Assembly: GCA_002471345.1 (NCBI GenBank)
Contig: DKPS01000230.1
Coordinates: 1,475 to 46,286, forward strand
Direction: 5' to 3'
DNA: 44,812 nucleotides
Source of the DNA: Saprospiraceae bacterium UBA7328
GTDB lineage: Bacteria; Bacteroidota; Bacteroidia; Chitinophagales; Saprospiraceae
Shown in pieces: positions 36,136 through 44,812 of the stretch. Made by a program: the position numbers and the translations under genes. The first letter of the stretch is position 1. Every line of letters starts with the position of its first letter. A model generated the notes under the pieces. It saw only the letters and a list, made by a program, of their open reading frames with translations, was not told the DNA's origin and did not search any database.

Positions 36136-38954
36136 AGTAAGTAATCAAGTTCTTTTTGAGTCTCAAAAAGTTCAAGTAATACTTTTTTATAAGCCCTCCA
36201 TCCAGGTACATGTATTAACAACGGGTCATTTTTTGTATTCACATTAATTATTCTGTTATTTTCAATTTTATAGTGTTTCTTAATATCTTTCCATTCAAAA
36301 GCGGTACACCAAAACAACAGTGTATCATGATCTATCTTTATTTTTAATCGATCAGGATTTTTCGCTATATATTTACCAATATGTTGCTGATCAGTATAAT
36401 AAATGTGTGAGTAAACAAATCCTTTATCGAATTTTTCATATCCCACAGCTTTAGCCACTTTTTCAGAGACTCGTTTGATTTTATTGATATTGGGCGCTGT
36501 ATACATCCTTTGTTGTAATTTCAAAGAAAGTGATGATTTATACATTTTTCTTAAAGCTCCTGCATACCCAATTATAGATCCAGCATTTATATATCGATAG
36601 GGGCTATCGATTTTTAGCTGATCATAAAATTGGCGGTATTTAGGAAATTGGTGGGAATAAGCCCGCTCTGCTGAAATCAAAATGTCGCATTTGGAATTTT
36701 GAAATCGTCTTTTTATTTCTTCACCAGACCCACTAAAAAAAACATCAAATCCATCTAAAGCGCAAACTATCTCCCGATCTCCAAGTTTACATAGCTCTTT
36801 GTATAACAAATCCAATTTAATAGTAGTGCTGAATTTTTTAAGTCCGTTCCCAAGTATCATAACATGGATTCCATGAGCCATGGCACTTTCCTTTAGAATG
36901 GAAAGATTATCATTATTAATGTTGTTAGAAAATGAGAAAAACTGAATTCCGGACTTGTCACATTTTACCAGTTCATTGACATTTTTTGCTATGGATTCAG
37001 TCAATTTTTTTTGAGGTTTTGCTGGAACAAGATTATCACTCCTCTTCGTACTAAAACTCAACCAATTATTTTTAAGCATATATTCCAAAATGAGATGCAA
37101 TTCCATTTTAATCTCCTCTTTTGAAGAAGTAGAAATCGAACAAAACACCTCAATTAGATCACCTATATTAAATCTTCCTTCACATAACTGAAGAACCTGA
37201 GCATCAGTTTCATGAATCTTTGTAATCAATGCACCTGATAAATCTAACAATTCTATCCCAGTTACTTTATACTCAATTTTGACTTTATCACTCTTAATCA
37301 AAACATCTTCTTCACTTAATTCTTTGTAATGAGAAATGTCAGCATGTGGAACATTACTTTTAGGCTTTTTATTTACACTTGTCCTAATTTCTTTATGCTT
37401 TTTGGAGATGTGAATCACTTTTTTATCCACTTTCAATTTTTCTTCCAGAGACTCTGGGAAGGCATAGCCACAGCTCAATTTATGCACCAAATGACTTTTT
37501 TCAATAAAATATTTGTTCAGGTGAGATTCATCATGCCATCGGGCTATAATATTCTTCTCTAAATCAATTTCTATTCTTTTACTCAGCGTGTCAACAAGAG
37601 AAAGTATTTCTTTTATTGTCCCTCCCCAAAAACATCCTTGGTAATAAAGATTGTAATCTTCGCTATTGGATACATAGGCTAGAGAGTCTGCATTTTTAGC
37701 AAATGGCTTAATTCCATTTAGGTAATTTCCAGGATGCTGTACACCAAATAAGGGTTTATTATGGTCAAAGAATTCTTTCTCATTTATTTCGGCATGAACA
37801 TACATGTCTGCATCTATATAAATGACATGGCTATGTACCGAAAGTCTTTTTTTAATATTATTAATGTTTTTATATCGATATAGTGTGGAGTAAGGCCATT
37901 GCAAAGCTTCTATATCTATTACAACAATATCGTCATGCAAAGGCACTCCACTTTGCTCAAAGTTATCGGTAAATACATAGTACTTTTTATGAGAATTGGG
38001 CAAAAAAAGCTTAACATTTGTAGCATAAAAATTTTTAAAAAAAGAGACATACTTTCCAGTTCCTATAAATATAATGGCTATGCTTCTAGTTGGATTTAAA
38101 CTTGGATTATTCATACCCAACTTTTCTTTTAGGTAGTTTTCAAAACCGCTTTCCAATTTTATATGATCAGGTTTGTTGGATTGTGACTTTTCCCAGAGCT
38201 TATTAGCTAATTTTTGATTCATAGATTTATCATCCAAAGTAAGGCCAAGATTCCATGCAATATTCAGATAAGGCAAATAGAATTTTCCAGTATGCGATAC
38301 ATGTACAGCTGCTGGGAATGTACCAGTGAGAAGGTTCTTTATTCCATTTTCTCCAACTTCCACATACTTCCCCAGATCATATTTCTCATCTGTAAGGGTC
38401 CAGAAGTATTCACTTTTACTATCTACACATACTTTGTTCGGATTTTCTTTGGCATATTTCCCATAAATCGTTTGATCATTAAAAAAACCCACCTTGCCTT
38501 TAGCTTCACTGAATTCTTGCCTCAAAACTCCGGCCGAGCCCATTATTTCCTTTAAAACATTTTTTAAATTTTTAACCTGACCTGCTATTAGGCCAGAATT
38601 CAGATAAGGGTATGGTTCTCCCTGATATTCCTTTTCGAAATACTCTTTGACATCTGGAAAATGATGATAACAATTCTTTTCTCCCCCAAAAAGAACTTTA
38701 GCCTTTTCCTTTTTTAGAAAAGTCAAAATATCATCAGCTGACCTTGTATAGATCACATCATAACCATCCGTGCATATGATATAATCCTGATCATCGAGAC
38801 TATTAAGATGTTCATTTAATGACTTTATCTTATCCAAAAAACCCTTGCAGATCATCAAATCAATCTTTATACCTACTCGAGTTGCTGATTCTAAAAGAAT
38901 AGATAATTCAGATGTAGATCTTGCCCAAGTTGCGTAATGAATTTTATTGGTCAT
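36132..38954 (-). CDS. Three-module glycosyltransferase with internal PqqD-like domain
   Basis: 940 residues, no signal peptide. Module 1 (~1-240) looks like the glycosyltransferase domain of procollagen lysyl hydroxylases (PLOD): CTDGYDVIYTRSADDIL (61-77) and PYPYLNSGLIAGQ (114-126). Module 2 (~290-525) looks like GT6 (ABO/alpha-galactosyltransferase family): VIYIDADMYVHA (377-388) and ARWHDESHLNKYF (471-483). Residues ~545-635 resemble PqqD, the peptide-binding domain of RiPP pathways: GIELLDLSGALITKI, HETDAQVLQLCEG, then LEYMLKNNWLSF. Module 3 (~668-940) is a second PLOD-like unit: CALDGFDVFFSGSGEEI (731-747) and YRYINAGSIIGYAGAL (786-801). It lies 49 bp downstream of the 1516-residue gene. 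Donors and acceptor unknown. Confidence 0.75.
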   Translation of the reverse strand: MTNKIHYATWARSTSELSILLESATRVGIKIDLMICKGFLDKIKSLNEHLNSLDDQDYIICTDGYDVIYTRSADDILTFLKKEKAKVLFGGEKNCYHHFPDVKEYFEKEYQGEPYPYLNSGLIAGQVKNLKNVLKEIMGSAGVLRQEFSEAKGKVGFFNDQTIYGKYAKENPNKVCVDSKSEYFWTLTDEKYDLGKYVEVGENGIKNLLTGTFPAAVHVSHTGKFYLPYLNIAWNLGLTLDDKSMNQKLANKLWEKSQSNKPDHIKLESGFENYLKEKLGMNNPSLNPTRSIAIIFIGTGKYVSFFKNFYATNVKLFLPNSHKKYYVFTDNFEQSGVPLHDDIVVIDIEALQWPYSTLYRYKNINNIKKRLSVHSHVIYIDADMYVHAEINEKEFFDHNKPLFGVQHPGNYLNGIKPFAKNADSLAYVSNSEDYNLYYQGCFWGGTIKEILSLVDTLSKRIEIDLEKNIIARWHDESHLNKYFIEKSHLVHKLSCGYAFPESLEEKLKVDKKVIHISKKHKEIRTSVNKKPKSNVPHADISHYKELSEEDVLIKSDKVKIEYKVTGIELLDLSGALITKIHETDAQVLQLCEGRFNIGDLIEVFCSISTSSKEEIKMELHLILEYMLKNNWLSFSTKRSDNLVPAKPQKKLTESIAKNVNELVKCDKSGIQFFSFSNNINNDNLSILKESAMAHGIHVMILGNGLKKFSTTIKLDLLYKELCKLGDREIVCALDGFDVFFSGSGEEIKRRFQNSKCDILISAERAYSHQFPKYRQFYDQLKIDSPYRYINAGSIIGYAGALRKMYKSSLSLKLQQRMYTAPNINKIKRVSEKVAKAVGYEKFDKGFVYSHIYYTDQQHIGKYIAKNPDRLKIKIDHDTLLFWCTAFEWKDIKKHYKIENNRIINVNTKNDPLLIHVPGWRAYKKVLLELFETQKELDYLL

Positions 38955-39003
38955 ATTAACAATAGCAGCTATTTACAAAGGGCTTAATCATTAGCAATAC
39001 CAA

Positions 39004-42000
39004 TTATAAAATTACATGAGGTGAATGGCCCACTTTTTTTCGATAATCCAATGATTTCGTTTTCAGAGTCTCATCTAATACTTCAGGAAAATCAGTCGAC
39101 AAAAGATCCTCCAAAGTGTATCCTTTACTATACCATACATTTGTGATGAGTTTGTTTCTGCATTGTTCTTCAGAGATAATGCGGTAGTGATAACATAATA
39201 ATATCCCAGTTCTTATATCCTCGTCTCTCAATTCATCATAATAAGAATTGAGTTTTGTGGGAGTACCCCTTATACTTTCTACTATTCTATTTTCACTATT
39301 GTTAATCAACCCTGTAGGATGATGATCAAATACATCGCTGAAAATAGATGTCTTGAAAATACACTTTGACTCAATTTTATCATACCGGCATCTAAATTTC
39401 CTATGCTTGGACTTTTTATTTTCATGCTTTTTATCATGATCCCATCTGTATATTATATTCTCCAATATACTTTTCGGAGATTTTTGTAGGCCATTTGGGC
39501 TCATCATGACCCATGGTATTTTAACACAATGAACATCCTTAAACTCATTTTCTAAGACATCAAGAATGGTCCTATCTCGATCCTTTTTAGTGGTGATAAA
39601 TTCATCCACATCCACATATATCATCCATTCGAAGTTGTCTTTAACTATTCTATATAAATGGTTCACATACTTGGTATTAGTGATGTTTTTCTCAAAATGA
39701 ATCACTATATCATCGCGCCCCAAGATCCCATCATAAATAGATTTGTCATCAGAGTCATCATCAATTATATGAATTTGATCAACTCCCTGATTTAAATAGT
39801 AATTACAAAACTCTTTAATAAAAAATTCATCTTTGCACCTAGTGATGAGCCCTAGTTTGAATGGTTCCTTTTTGAATTCGTAAGATTTTCTTTTAAAAGA
39901 GAAGACATTTTTATTATTGAAATTTATACTGGCATATACCTCATACTCTGCTAAAGTCCTATGTGTCCCCAACCTCATCAAAGGATGATCTCCGTCACCT
40001 CTAATTACAGTTTCGATATGACTCATAGATTTTTGATGCAGTTCCTTGACAATGTTTTCGTGTTGGGACTCATAATGCTTCTCCATATTACCCATATCAG
40101 AACGATGCCATAAAACATTTTCTTCTGGTGTAAAAAAATCATATCCATGGGTAAATGCCCTAAGAGATTCTAATACTTCTTCTCCCATATAATATACAGA
40201 AGGATCTGGAGAAACATTCCTAGCCCATGTTCCCTCAGCAAATATGAAACTAGGTTCAAGGGTTGGAATGGTATAACTTTTATTTTCTGAGGGATAGGCC
40301 GATTTAGGATTATAATCAAAAAGGTATTCCTCAGTGATGTTTATTATTTCTGGTATATGTACAATATCTGTACGGCCATTAAATTCCAATTCCATATTAT
40401 GCCCTCCTTGTAAGGAGAAGGAAAGTGGGAAACAAGATATTATTGGTTTCTCAGATACTTTTTTTAAGTTGGTTATATTATCAATAAGAATTTGATCCCA
40501 ATTTTCTCTAAATCGGGAATGAGAGTCAATTTGCAAAATATACTTTTCATCCTGATAAAATTTAGCAGCCTCATTCCTTGCCCATCCTACTCCTTTTGAC
40601 TCCAAATGGTCATATTTTACTAATTGTATAGAGTATAATTTTGTCAGATCATCTAAATAAGTTTCTGATGCATGAGAACTAATATCGTATTGCCAACATA
40701 CCCCGAAACTTAAATTGTTCGGATATTTTGCATTTTTCAAACAACTTTCAATTGTCTCTCGCACATCAAGATCCATATAAGCTGCAATAGTTACAAAAAT
40801 ATTAGAATACCCAAAAACTGGTTTAAATTTCCAATTCAGAAATTTCTCCAAATCCTCGAAAGTCCTTTCTCCTTTATGTGTGTATCCAAAAAGATGATGA
40901 TTCACCAGTTTCATCGAATTGTCTCCCTTCAGATTTGGATTAAACTCCTTATACCTTATACCTGTTTCTTCATTCTTGAAATTATAATTGTGCCAGACAC
41001 AACATTCAGATGGAGTGAGCAGATTGTACCCTCTTAAAAAACTAAGATGAGTCATCAAATCTTCCTCCCCATTGAATATTATTTCATCAGATAACTCTAT
41101 ATCCTTGACCCATCTGCCAGGAGCAAATACAAATCCTGCCGCACACCAGTTACTTGGTTTTAGTTCATAATCATTAAGTTGCCTAGAGTTGCCAGGTCGC
41201 AACCTGTTTTCTTCTCGGTTATCCGTTAAAAATTTTCTAATGATAAGGGGACTATTATTTTCTAGTTTCAGGTATGAATAATCATTGTCTGATATCTCAA
41301 AGCTGTTTGGATAAGTTGTAATCACCGCATTCGGCGACTCTATACTGTGGTACTGGTTTACAAGGATATTGTCCCAATTTTGTTTGAATCTAGAATGTGC
41401 ATCAATCTGCAAAAAGAAATCTTCTCCATCAAAAAGTTCTCTTTTGATGCAGTTACGAGCCCATACTACTCCTTTCGCATCCTCTTTATTTGTGAATTTT
41501 ACTTTCAAATTTGGGTAGTTTTCAGCAAGAAGGGTTTGATAGGTTTCTGTTGTATCCTGAAGATGCACCCCAAATACTACTCTAGATATATCCGCTGCAC
41601 ATTCTATTGCACTTTTTATTGTTTCATCCAGTTGAGTATCCATGAATGAAGCTATTGAAACAAATATTGTCTCTTTTTTAAAATTCCAACTGCACTTATA
41701 TTCCCTTGCCCAATTCGCAATAAAACGATTGTCTTCTTTAAAATCACATTGATCTATAGCGCTAAATGCTTCTCCATTGAGATAATACTTATTGTCCGAA
41801 ATATCATCCATGTACCCTCTCATTCTGAATATATAGGAAGAGAGAGTAGATAGTTTCATTCCTACGAATTTGATCGCCCTAGTACAAATAAATTGTTCTA
41901 TAATTGGAATCAAATTAACATCCTTAGGATGTGTATCTATCCTATCCGCTATCTCTTGATAAAATACTAAAGTATATTGCTCCGCCAATGGTTTGAAAAA

Positions 42001-43554
42001 ATCGGAATCACGATGATCTGTTGCAATATAAAGTGTACTATATATTGGAACAATATCTAAAAGTTTTTCGGCAATTTCTTCACAGGAAATAAACAAATCC
42101 TTGTACTGAAAATCATTTCTTCTTATATGGATCGCATAGTAAGTAAGGTCTCCTATATAATTAATAAATTCCCAAGCTATATTAAAAATGTCGCTTCTGT
42201 ATACTACATGATTTGCTATGAGCTTTTTAAGCTCTTCATCTTTAGAAGAGTATATACATTGGTAAAAAGATCCTAGTAAATTTCCATCTAAATACAAGTG
42301 GTCCGAATCATCAAATATTTCACGTGAATCTAAGACAGTTCTCCCTTTAGTAAACCATTCAGGAACTACCATTTTTTCAAAGTTCACAATATTAGCTACA
42401 CAATCATAATCGACAATTTTGCTGATATTTCTAACTTTCTTATCGTCTACTTCTATTCCGTTTTCATTACAAAAAGCGGAATATTCGATTCTTTTTATTC
42501 CAAGGTTATCTACATCAAAAAAGTCCGACAAATTAGACGATCCTTCTAATAAGTACATTTCATAAGTTGGAGGAAGAACCAAAGAACGATTAGAGAGATA
42601 AGCCAGGCATACTGCTAATTCCAATGACATTCTGATATTATTAAATCCCCCTGACCATGGTTTTAATATTAATGTACCCTTATCACCGTTGTACCCTTTG
42701 AATAAATTATCAAAATTCCACTTCAAATGATAAATAAAATCCGTCCTTTCTTGTGATATGTTCACTAAGAGTTGTTTATCAGTTTGATGCTTTGCAGTAT
42801 GTATTTCTATGTTTTGATCTTGGTGAAAAGTATAGTCTTGTTTGAAAAATATCTTTTTCCCTTTTTCAGATTCTATTATGTTTGGAAAATGAATAATAGG
42901 ACTTGGCTCTTGTCCTTCATTTTGTCTCCAGGCTGTACAAACTCCTAATCTAGGTATGTAATTCACACTTATACCATTATTATCAGCAGCATAATCTAAG
43001 GCCCACATGTCAGATTCCCAGGCTTTGATTTCTTTACGTATTCTAAAACAGTACTGCTTAAAATCATCTTTTATTCTTTGCAACGTATCAAACCGTAAAG
43101 CAAATGGATACATAAAGGCCATTTCTTTCTGTGGCCAGTTATCGAGGGATCTATAACCTATCCATTGTTGACCAATAATTTCTTTTTCTTTGGGTTTAAG
43201 GACTACTGGTTCCAAAAAAATCATATCTGGATCCAAAAAAAGAAGTACATCTTCTTTTTCAAAAGGGTAAAACTCCGCTATCCAATTAAAGGATTCATAC
43301 TTGTTAGGAATACCTCCCCACCAATCATCATGTTCTTCTTTCCACTTATGAGCCCAATCAGGTAATGAAATTAGCTCTACGTCATCATCCTGATCAAAAT
43401 CAATATTTGTAGATTCATTTTTATGGATTTCATCCTCTGAAAGTAAGATAATGAGTTTCCCAGGTTGTTTTGCTTTTTTTCGTGACCAATCTAATAATCT
43501 TAGCTGCCAAGCTTGATAATCACATCTACTGGAGCTGACAATGATATATAGCAT
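39004..43554 (-). CDS. Five-module giant glycosyltransferase
   Basis: 1516 residues, no signal peptide or membrane helix. Module A (~1-280) resembles hydroxyproline O-arabinosyl- and peptidyl-Ser galactosyltransferases: DDWWGGIPNKYESFNWIAEF and LFLDPDMIFLEP with DPD at 108-110. Module B (~290-590) resembles protein O-fucosyltransferases: SGGFNNIRMSLELAVCLAYL, HIRRND (476-481), FVGMKLSTLSSYIFRMRG. Modules C (~628-905) and D (~918-1200) resemble GT60, the Skp1 hydroxyproline GlcNAc-transferase family: FLQIDAHSRFKQNWD (714-728) and ILQIDSHSRFRENWD (1006-1020), each with WARN upstream. Module E (~1231-1500) is GT2/GT92-like: TRCKDEFFIKEF, IIDDDSDD, VDVDEF. Its ATG overlaps the TAA of the hydroxylase gene by one base (TAATG), implying translational coupling. 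Confidence 0.8.
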   Translation of the reverse strand: MLYIIVSSSRCDYQAWQLRLLDWSRKKAKQPGKLIILLSEDEIHKNESTNIDFDQDDDVELISLPDWAHKWKEEHDDWWGGIPNKYESFNWIAEFYPFEKEDVLLFLDPDMIFLEPVVLKPKEKEIIGQQWIGYRSLDNWPQKEMAFMYPFALRFDTLQRIKDDFKQYCFRIRKEIKAWESDMWALDYAADNNGISVNYIPRLGVCTAWRQNEGQEPSPIIHFPNIIESEKGKKIFFKQDYTFHQDQNIEIHTAKHQTDKQLLVNISQERTDFIYHLKWNFDNLFKGYNGDKGTLILKPWSGGFNNIRMSLELAVCLAYLSNRSLVLPPTYEMYLLEGSSNLSDFFDVDNLGIKRIEYSAFCNENGIEVDDKKVRNISKIVDYDCVANIVNFEKMVVPEWFTKGRTVLDSREIFDDSDHLYLDGNLLGSFYQCIYSSKDEELKKLIANHVVYRSDIFNIAWEFINYIGDLTYYAIHIRRNDFQYKDLFISCEEIAEKLLDIVPIYSTLYIATDHRDSDFFKPLAEQYTLVFYQEIADRIDTHPKDVNLIPIIEQFICTRAIKFVGMKLSTLSSYIFRMRGYMDDISDNKYYLNGEAFSAIDQCDFKEDNRFIANWAREYKCSWNFKKETIFVSIASFMDTQLDETIKSAIECAADISRVVFGVHLQDTTETYQTLLAENYPNLKVKFTNKEDAKGVVWARNCIKRELFDGEDFFLQIDAHSRFKQNWDNILVNQYHSIESPNAVITTYPNSFEISDNDYSYLKLENNSPLIIRKFLTDNREENRLRPGNSRQLNDYELKPSNWCAAGFVFAPGRWVKDIELSDEIIFNGEEDLMTHLSFLRGYNLLTPSECCVWHNYNFKNEETGIRYKEFNPNLKGDNSMKLVNHHLFGYTHKGERTFEDLEKFLNWKFKPVFGYSNIFVTIAAYMDLDVRETIESCLKNAKYPNNLSFGVCWQYDISSHASETYLDDLTKLYSIQLVKYDHLESKGVGWARNEAAKFYQDEKYILQIDSHSRFRENWDQILIDNITNLKKVSEKPIISCFPLSFSLQGGHNMELEFNGRTDIVHIPEIINITEEYLFDYNPKSAYPSENKSYTIPTLEPSFIFAEGTWARNVSPDPSVYYMGEEVLESLRAFTHGYDFFTPEENVLWHRSDMGNMEKHYESQHENIVKELHQKSMSHIETVIRGDGDHPLMRLGTHRTLAEYEVYASINFNNKNVFSFKRKSYEFKKEPFKLGLITRCKDEFFIKEFCNYYLNQGVDQIHIIDDDSDDKSIYDGILGRDDIVIHFEKNITNTKYVNHLYRIVKDNFEWMIYVDVDEFITTKKDRDRTILDVLENEFKDVHCVKIPWVMMSPNGLQKSPKSILENIIYRWDHDKKHENKKSKHRKFRCRYDKIESKCIFKTSIFSDVFDHHPTGLINNSENRIVESIRGTPTKLNSYYDELRDEDIRTGILLCYHYRIISEEQCRNKLITNVWYSKGYTLEDLLSTDFPEVLDETLKTKSLDYRKKVGHSPHVIL

Positions 43555-44812
43555 TAATTCACATTTACGAAATGCACGAATAAATTAGAATAGTAATCTC
43601 CTTTCAGTGGTTTCACCCTGCCATGGCTTAATATAGCACTTTCATATAAAGCCATTTCCCCGGGTTCTAAAAACACTTCATGTTCATTACCCTGATGATC
43701 ATCTATCTGAAGGCCCCAAGGCTCATCGACTTTCTGAGCCACATTCAGAATAGCGCTCACTATTCTGGTTTCATATCCATCAGTATGCTTTTTAAGCGAA
43801 GCCCCTCTTTTATAAGACCTAATTCCATAACAATATGTAGGCTCAATCTGCCTCCCTACCCATTCTTGCAGAATGCCTTCTATTCCATTGAAAATTTCAA
43901 CTTTTAATTGATCCGTCAGGGGTATCATCTCTGTAGGATAGTAAGTTTCTTTGCTTTTAATAAAGTCTGAAAGATGATCTGTGTTATCAGACGGATCAAA
44001 TTCTGGTGTGGCAACCATTTTTCCATTGTTATAAAAATTCAAAATATCTTGAAATAAACCTTGAGGAATTCGATCTTTTTTGAATCCTGTAGAGGTCAAA
44101 GCAGGTATGTCCTCTATAGTTTTGTATCTCGCATGGGGAACCCCATTGACATATTCAATTTTTACTGGTTCTGTATTAGAGTTGACCTCACTCTGGGTAT
44201 GTGACTCTTTTGACTGATCCTGAACATTTCTTCTTTCGTCTTCTCTTTGGTTATAGACATTCTCTCTAAACCATTTTGTAACAATCATTTTCTCTCCATT
44301 GACTACAGGTCTTCCTGAATGTAGAGTGTTTGGGTTTTCACTTCCTCGGCCATGCGAATTTCGCCAAAACAATGCAGTACCTTTTTGTGGAGCAAAGGAT
44401 TTTCCGATTGATGAAAATTCTGTATGTCCTCCTTCCTCAACGTCATTAAGATAAATCATAGATGTCCAAGTCCTCTGGCCACTCGAAAGACAATGATGTT
44501 CTAAAGCATGATCATCAAAATAGTCCATGTGATCACCATAAAATTCTCCAGTATTATAGAGCTGACCTTGTAAAGGTTCTCCATGAGATAGAGGTACTTG
44601 TACTACCTCAGATATTCTTTCATTTATTTTACTAACAATTAAATCATTGTTGCTTAAAAATGCACTTTTGCTTGTTCTGGCTTCATTAAACACTTTGCCG
44701 TCCTTACTATTTCCGGACACAGTAGATCTTTGGTTGTTTTTTTTTATCATCTGACATAGATGATTACATTCACTAATGTCTAGGAAATTATTAATAAGAA
44801 AAATTTCTACTC
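43554..44812 (-). CDS. Tandem 2OG-Fe(II) dioxygenase (prolyl 4-hydroxylase type), 5'-truncated by window edge
   Basis: Hydroxylates a protein side chain using 2-oxoglutarate, O2 and Fe(II). Numbering from ATG 44750: domain 1 has RSTV (8-11), YGDHMDYFDD with H74/D76 and TLHSGRPVVNGEKMIVTKW with H144 and K154, a full P4Hc signature. A Gln/Glu/Asn/Ser-rich linker (~165-195) leads to domain 2, with YGIRSYKRGASLKKHTDGYE (H322/D324) and SHGRVKPLKG (H376). Upstream of ATG 44750 the frame stays open to the edge and reads FLINNFLDISECNHLCQ, the normal start of a P4Hc domain, so that ATG is internal. First visible gene of the glycosyltransferase operon. Confidence 0.88.
   Translation of the reverse strand, partial: VEIFLINNFLDISECNHLCQMIKKNNQRSTVSGNSKDGKVFNEARTSKSAFLSNNDLIVSKINERISEVVQVPLSHGEPLQGQLYNTGEFYGDHMDYFDDHALEHHCLSSGQRTWTSMIYLNDVEEGGHTEFSSIGKSFAPQKGTALFWRNSHGRGSENPNTLHSGRPVVNGEKMIVTKWFRENVYNQREDERRNVQDQSKESHTQSEVNSNTEPVKIEYVNGVPHARYKTIEDIPALTSTGFKKDRIPQGLFQDILNFYNNGKMVATPEFDPSDNTDHLSDFIKSKETYYPTEMIPLTDQLKVEIFNGIEGILQEWVGRQIEPTYCYGIRSYKRGASLKKHTDGYETRIVSAILNVAQKVDEPWGLQIDDHQGNEHEVFLEPGEMALYESAILSHGRVKPLKGDYYSNLFVHFVNVN

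Overview
The window reads as a piece of a low-GC Bacteroidota chromosome, most like marine Cytophagales-type bacteria. The clues are a secreted protein with a C-terminal type IX secretion (T9SS) sorting domain, long MacB/FtsX-type permeases in tandem, a Bacteroidota-style promoter box (TAnnTTTG) before the tRNA, and several Bacteroidota-restricted protein styles. No lineage can be fixed without a database search.

Layout. (1) 1-4.7 kb: the 3' part of an RluA-type pseudouridine synthase, a repeat protein with a chaperone-like C-terminal tail, and a T9SS-exported protein with calcium-binding repeats and a GEVED domain. (2) 4.7-5.7 kb: decayed DNA with recognisable remnants of a MarR regulator and possibly a VOC/glyoxalase protein. 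(3) 5.7-10.5 kb: minus-strand catabolic genes: Baeyer-Villiger-type flavin monooxygenase, LCAD-type acyl-CoA dehydrogenase, SDR oxidoreductase and nitronate monooxygenase-like enzyme, with a clear terminator after the SDR gene. (4) 10.8-28.7 kb: a minus-strand array encoding a HlyD-type adaptor, two MacB-like ATPases and six ~800-residue MacB/FtsX permeases, with one unknown 106-residue protein among them. Two adjacent permease genes each carry a single in-frame stop codon. Divergent from it (29.1-31.8 kb) lie an NtrC-type response regulator and a membrane histidine kinase, the likely controllers. (5) 32-34.1 kb: DUF4174 protein, small conserved protein, alpha/beta hydrolase, tRNA-Ser(GGA). 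(6) 34.6-44.8 kb: a locus of protein or glycan-modifying enzymes running off the right edge.

The most interesting part is region 6. It encodes a protein with two prolyl-4-hydroxylase-type 2OG-Fe(II) dioxygenase domains (cut by the window edge), a 1516-residue protein that appears to hold five glycosyltransferase modules, a 940-residue protein with two PLOD-like glycosyltransferase modules, a GT6 module and a PqqD-like domain, a separate fucosyltransferase-like protein and a sulfotransferase-like protein. The first three are on one strand, with a 1-nt stop/start overlap and a 49-bp gap. In eukaryotes, hydroxylation followed by glycosylation of Pro or Lys is done by similar enzyme sets (Skp1, plant extensins and peptide hormones, collagen). 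My inference is that this locus hydroxylates a protein or peptide and builds a complex, possibly sulfated glycan on it. No acceptor is visible in the window.

All family assignments are from reading motifs; no searches were run.
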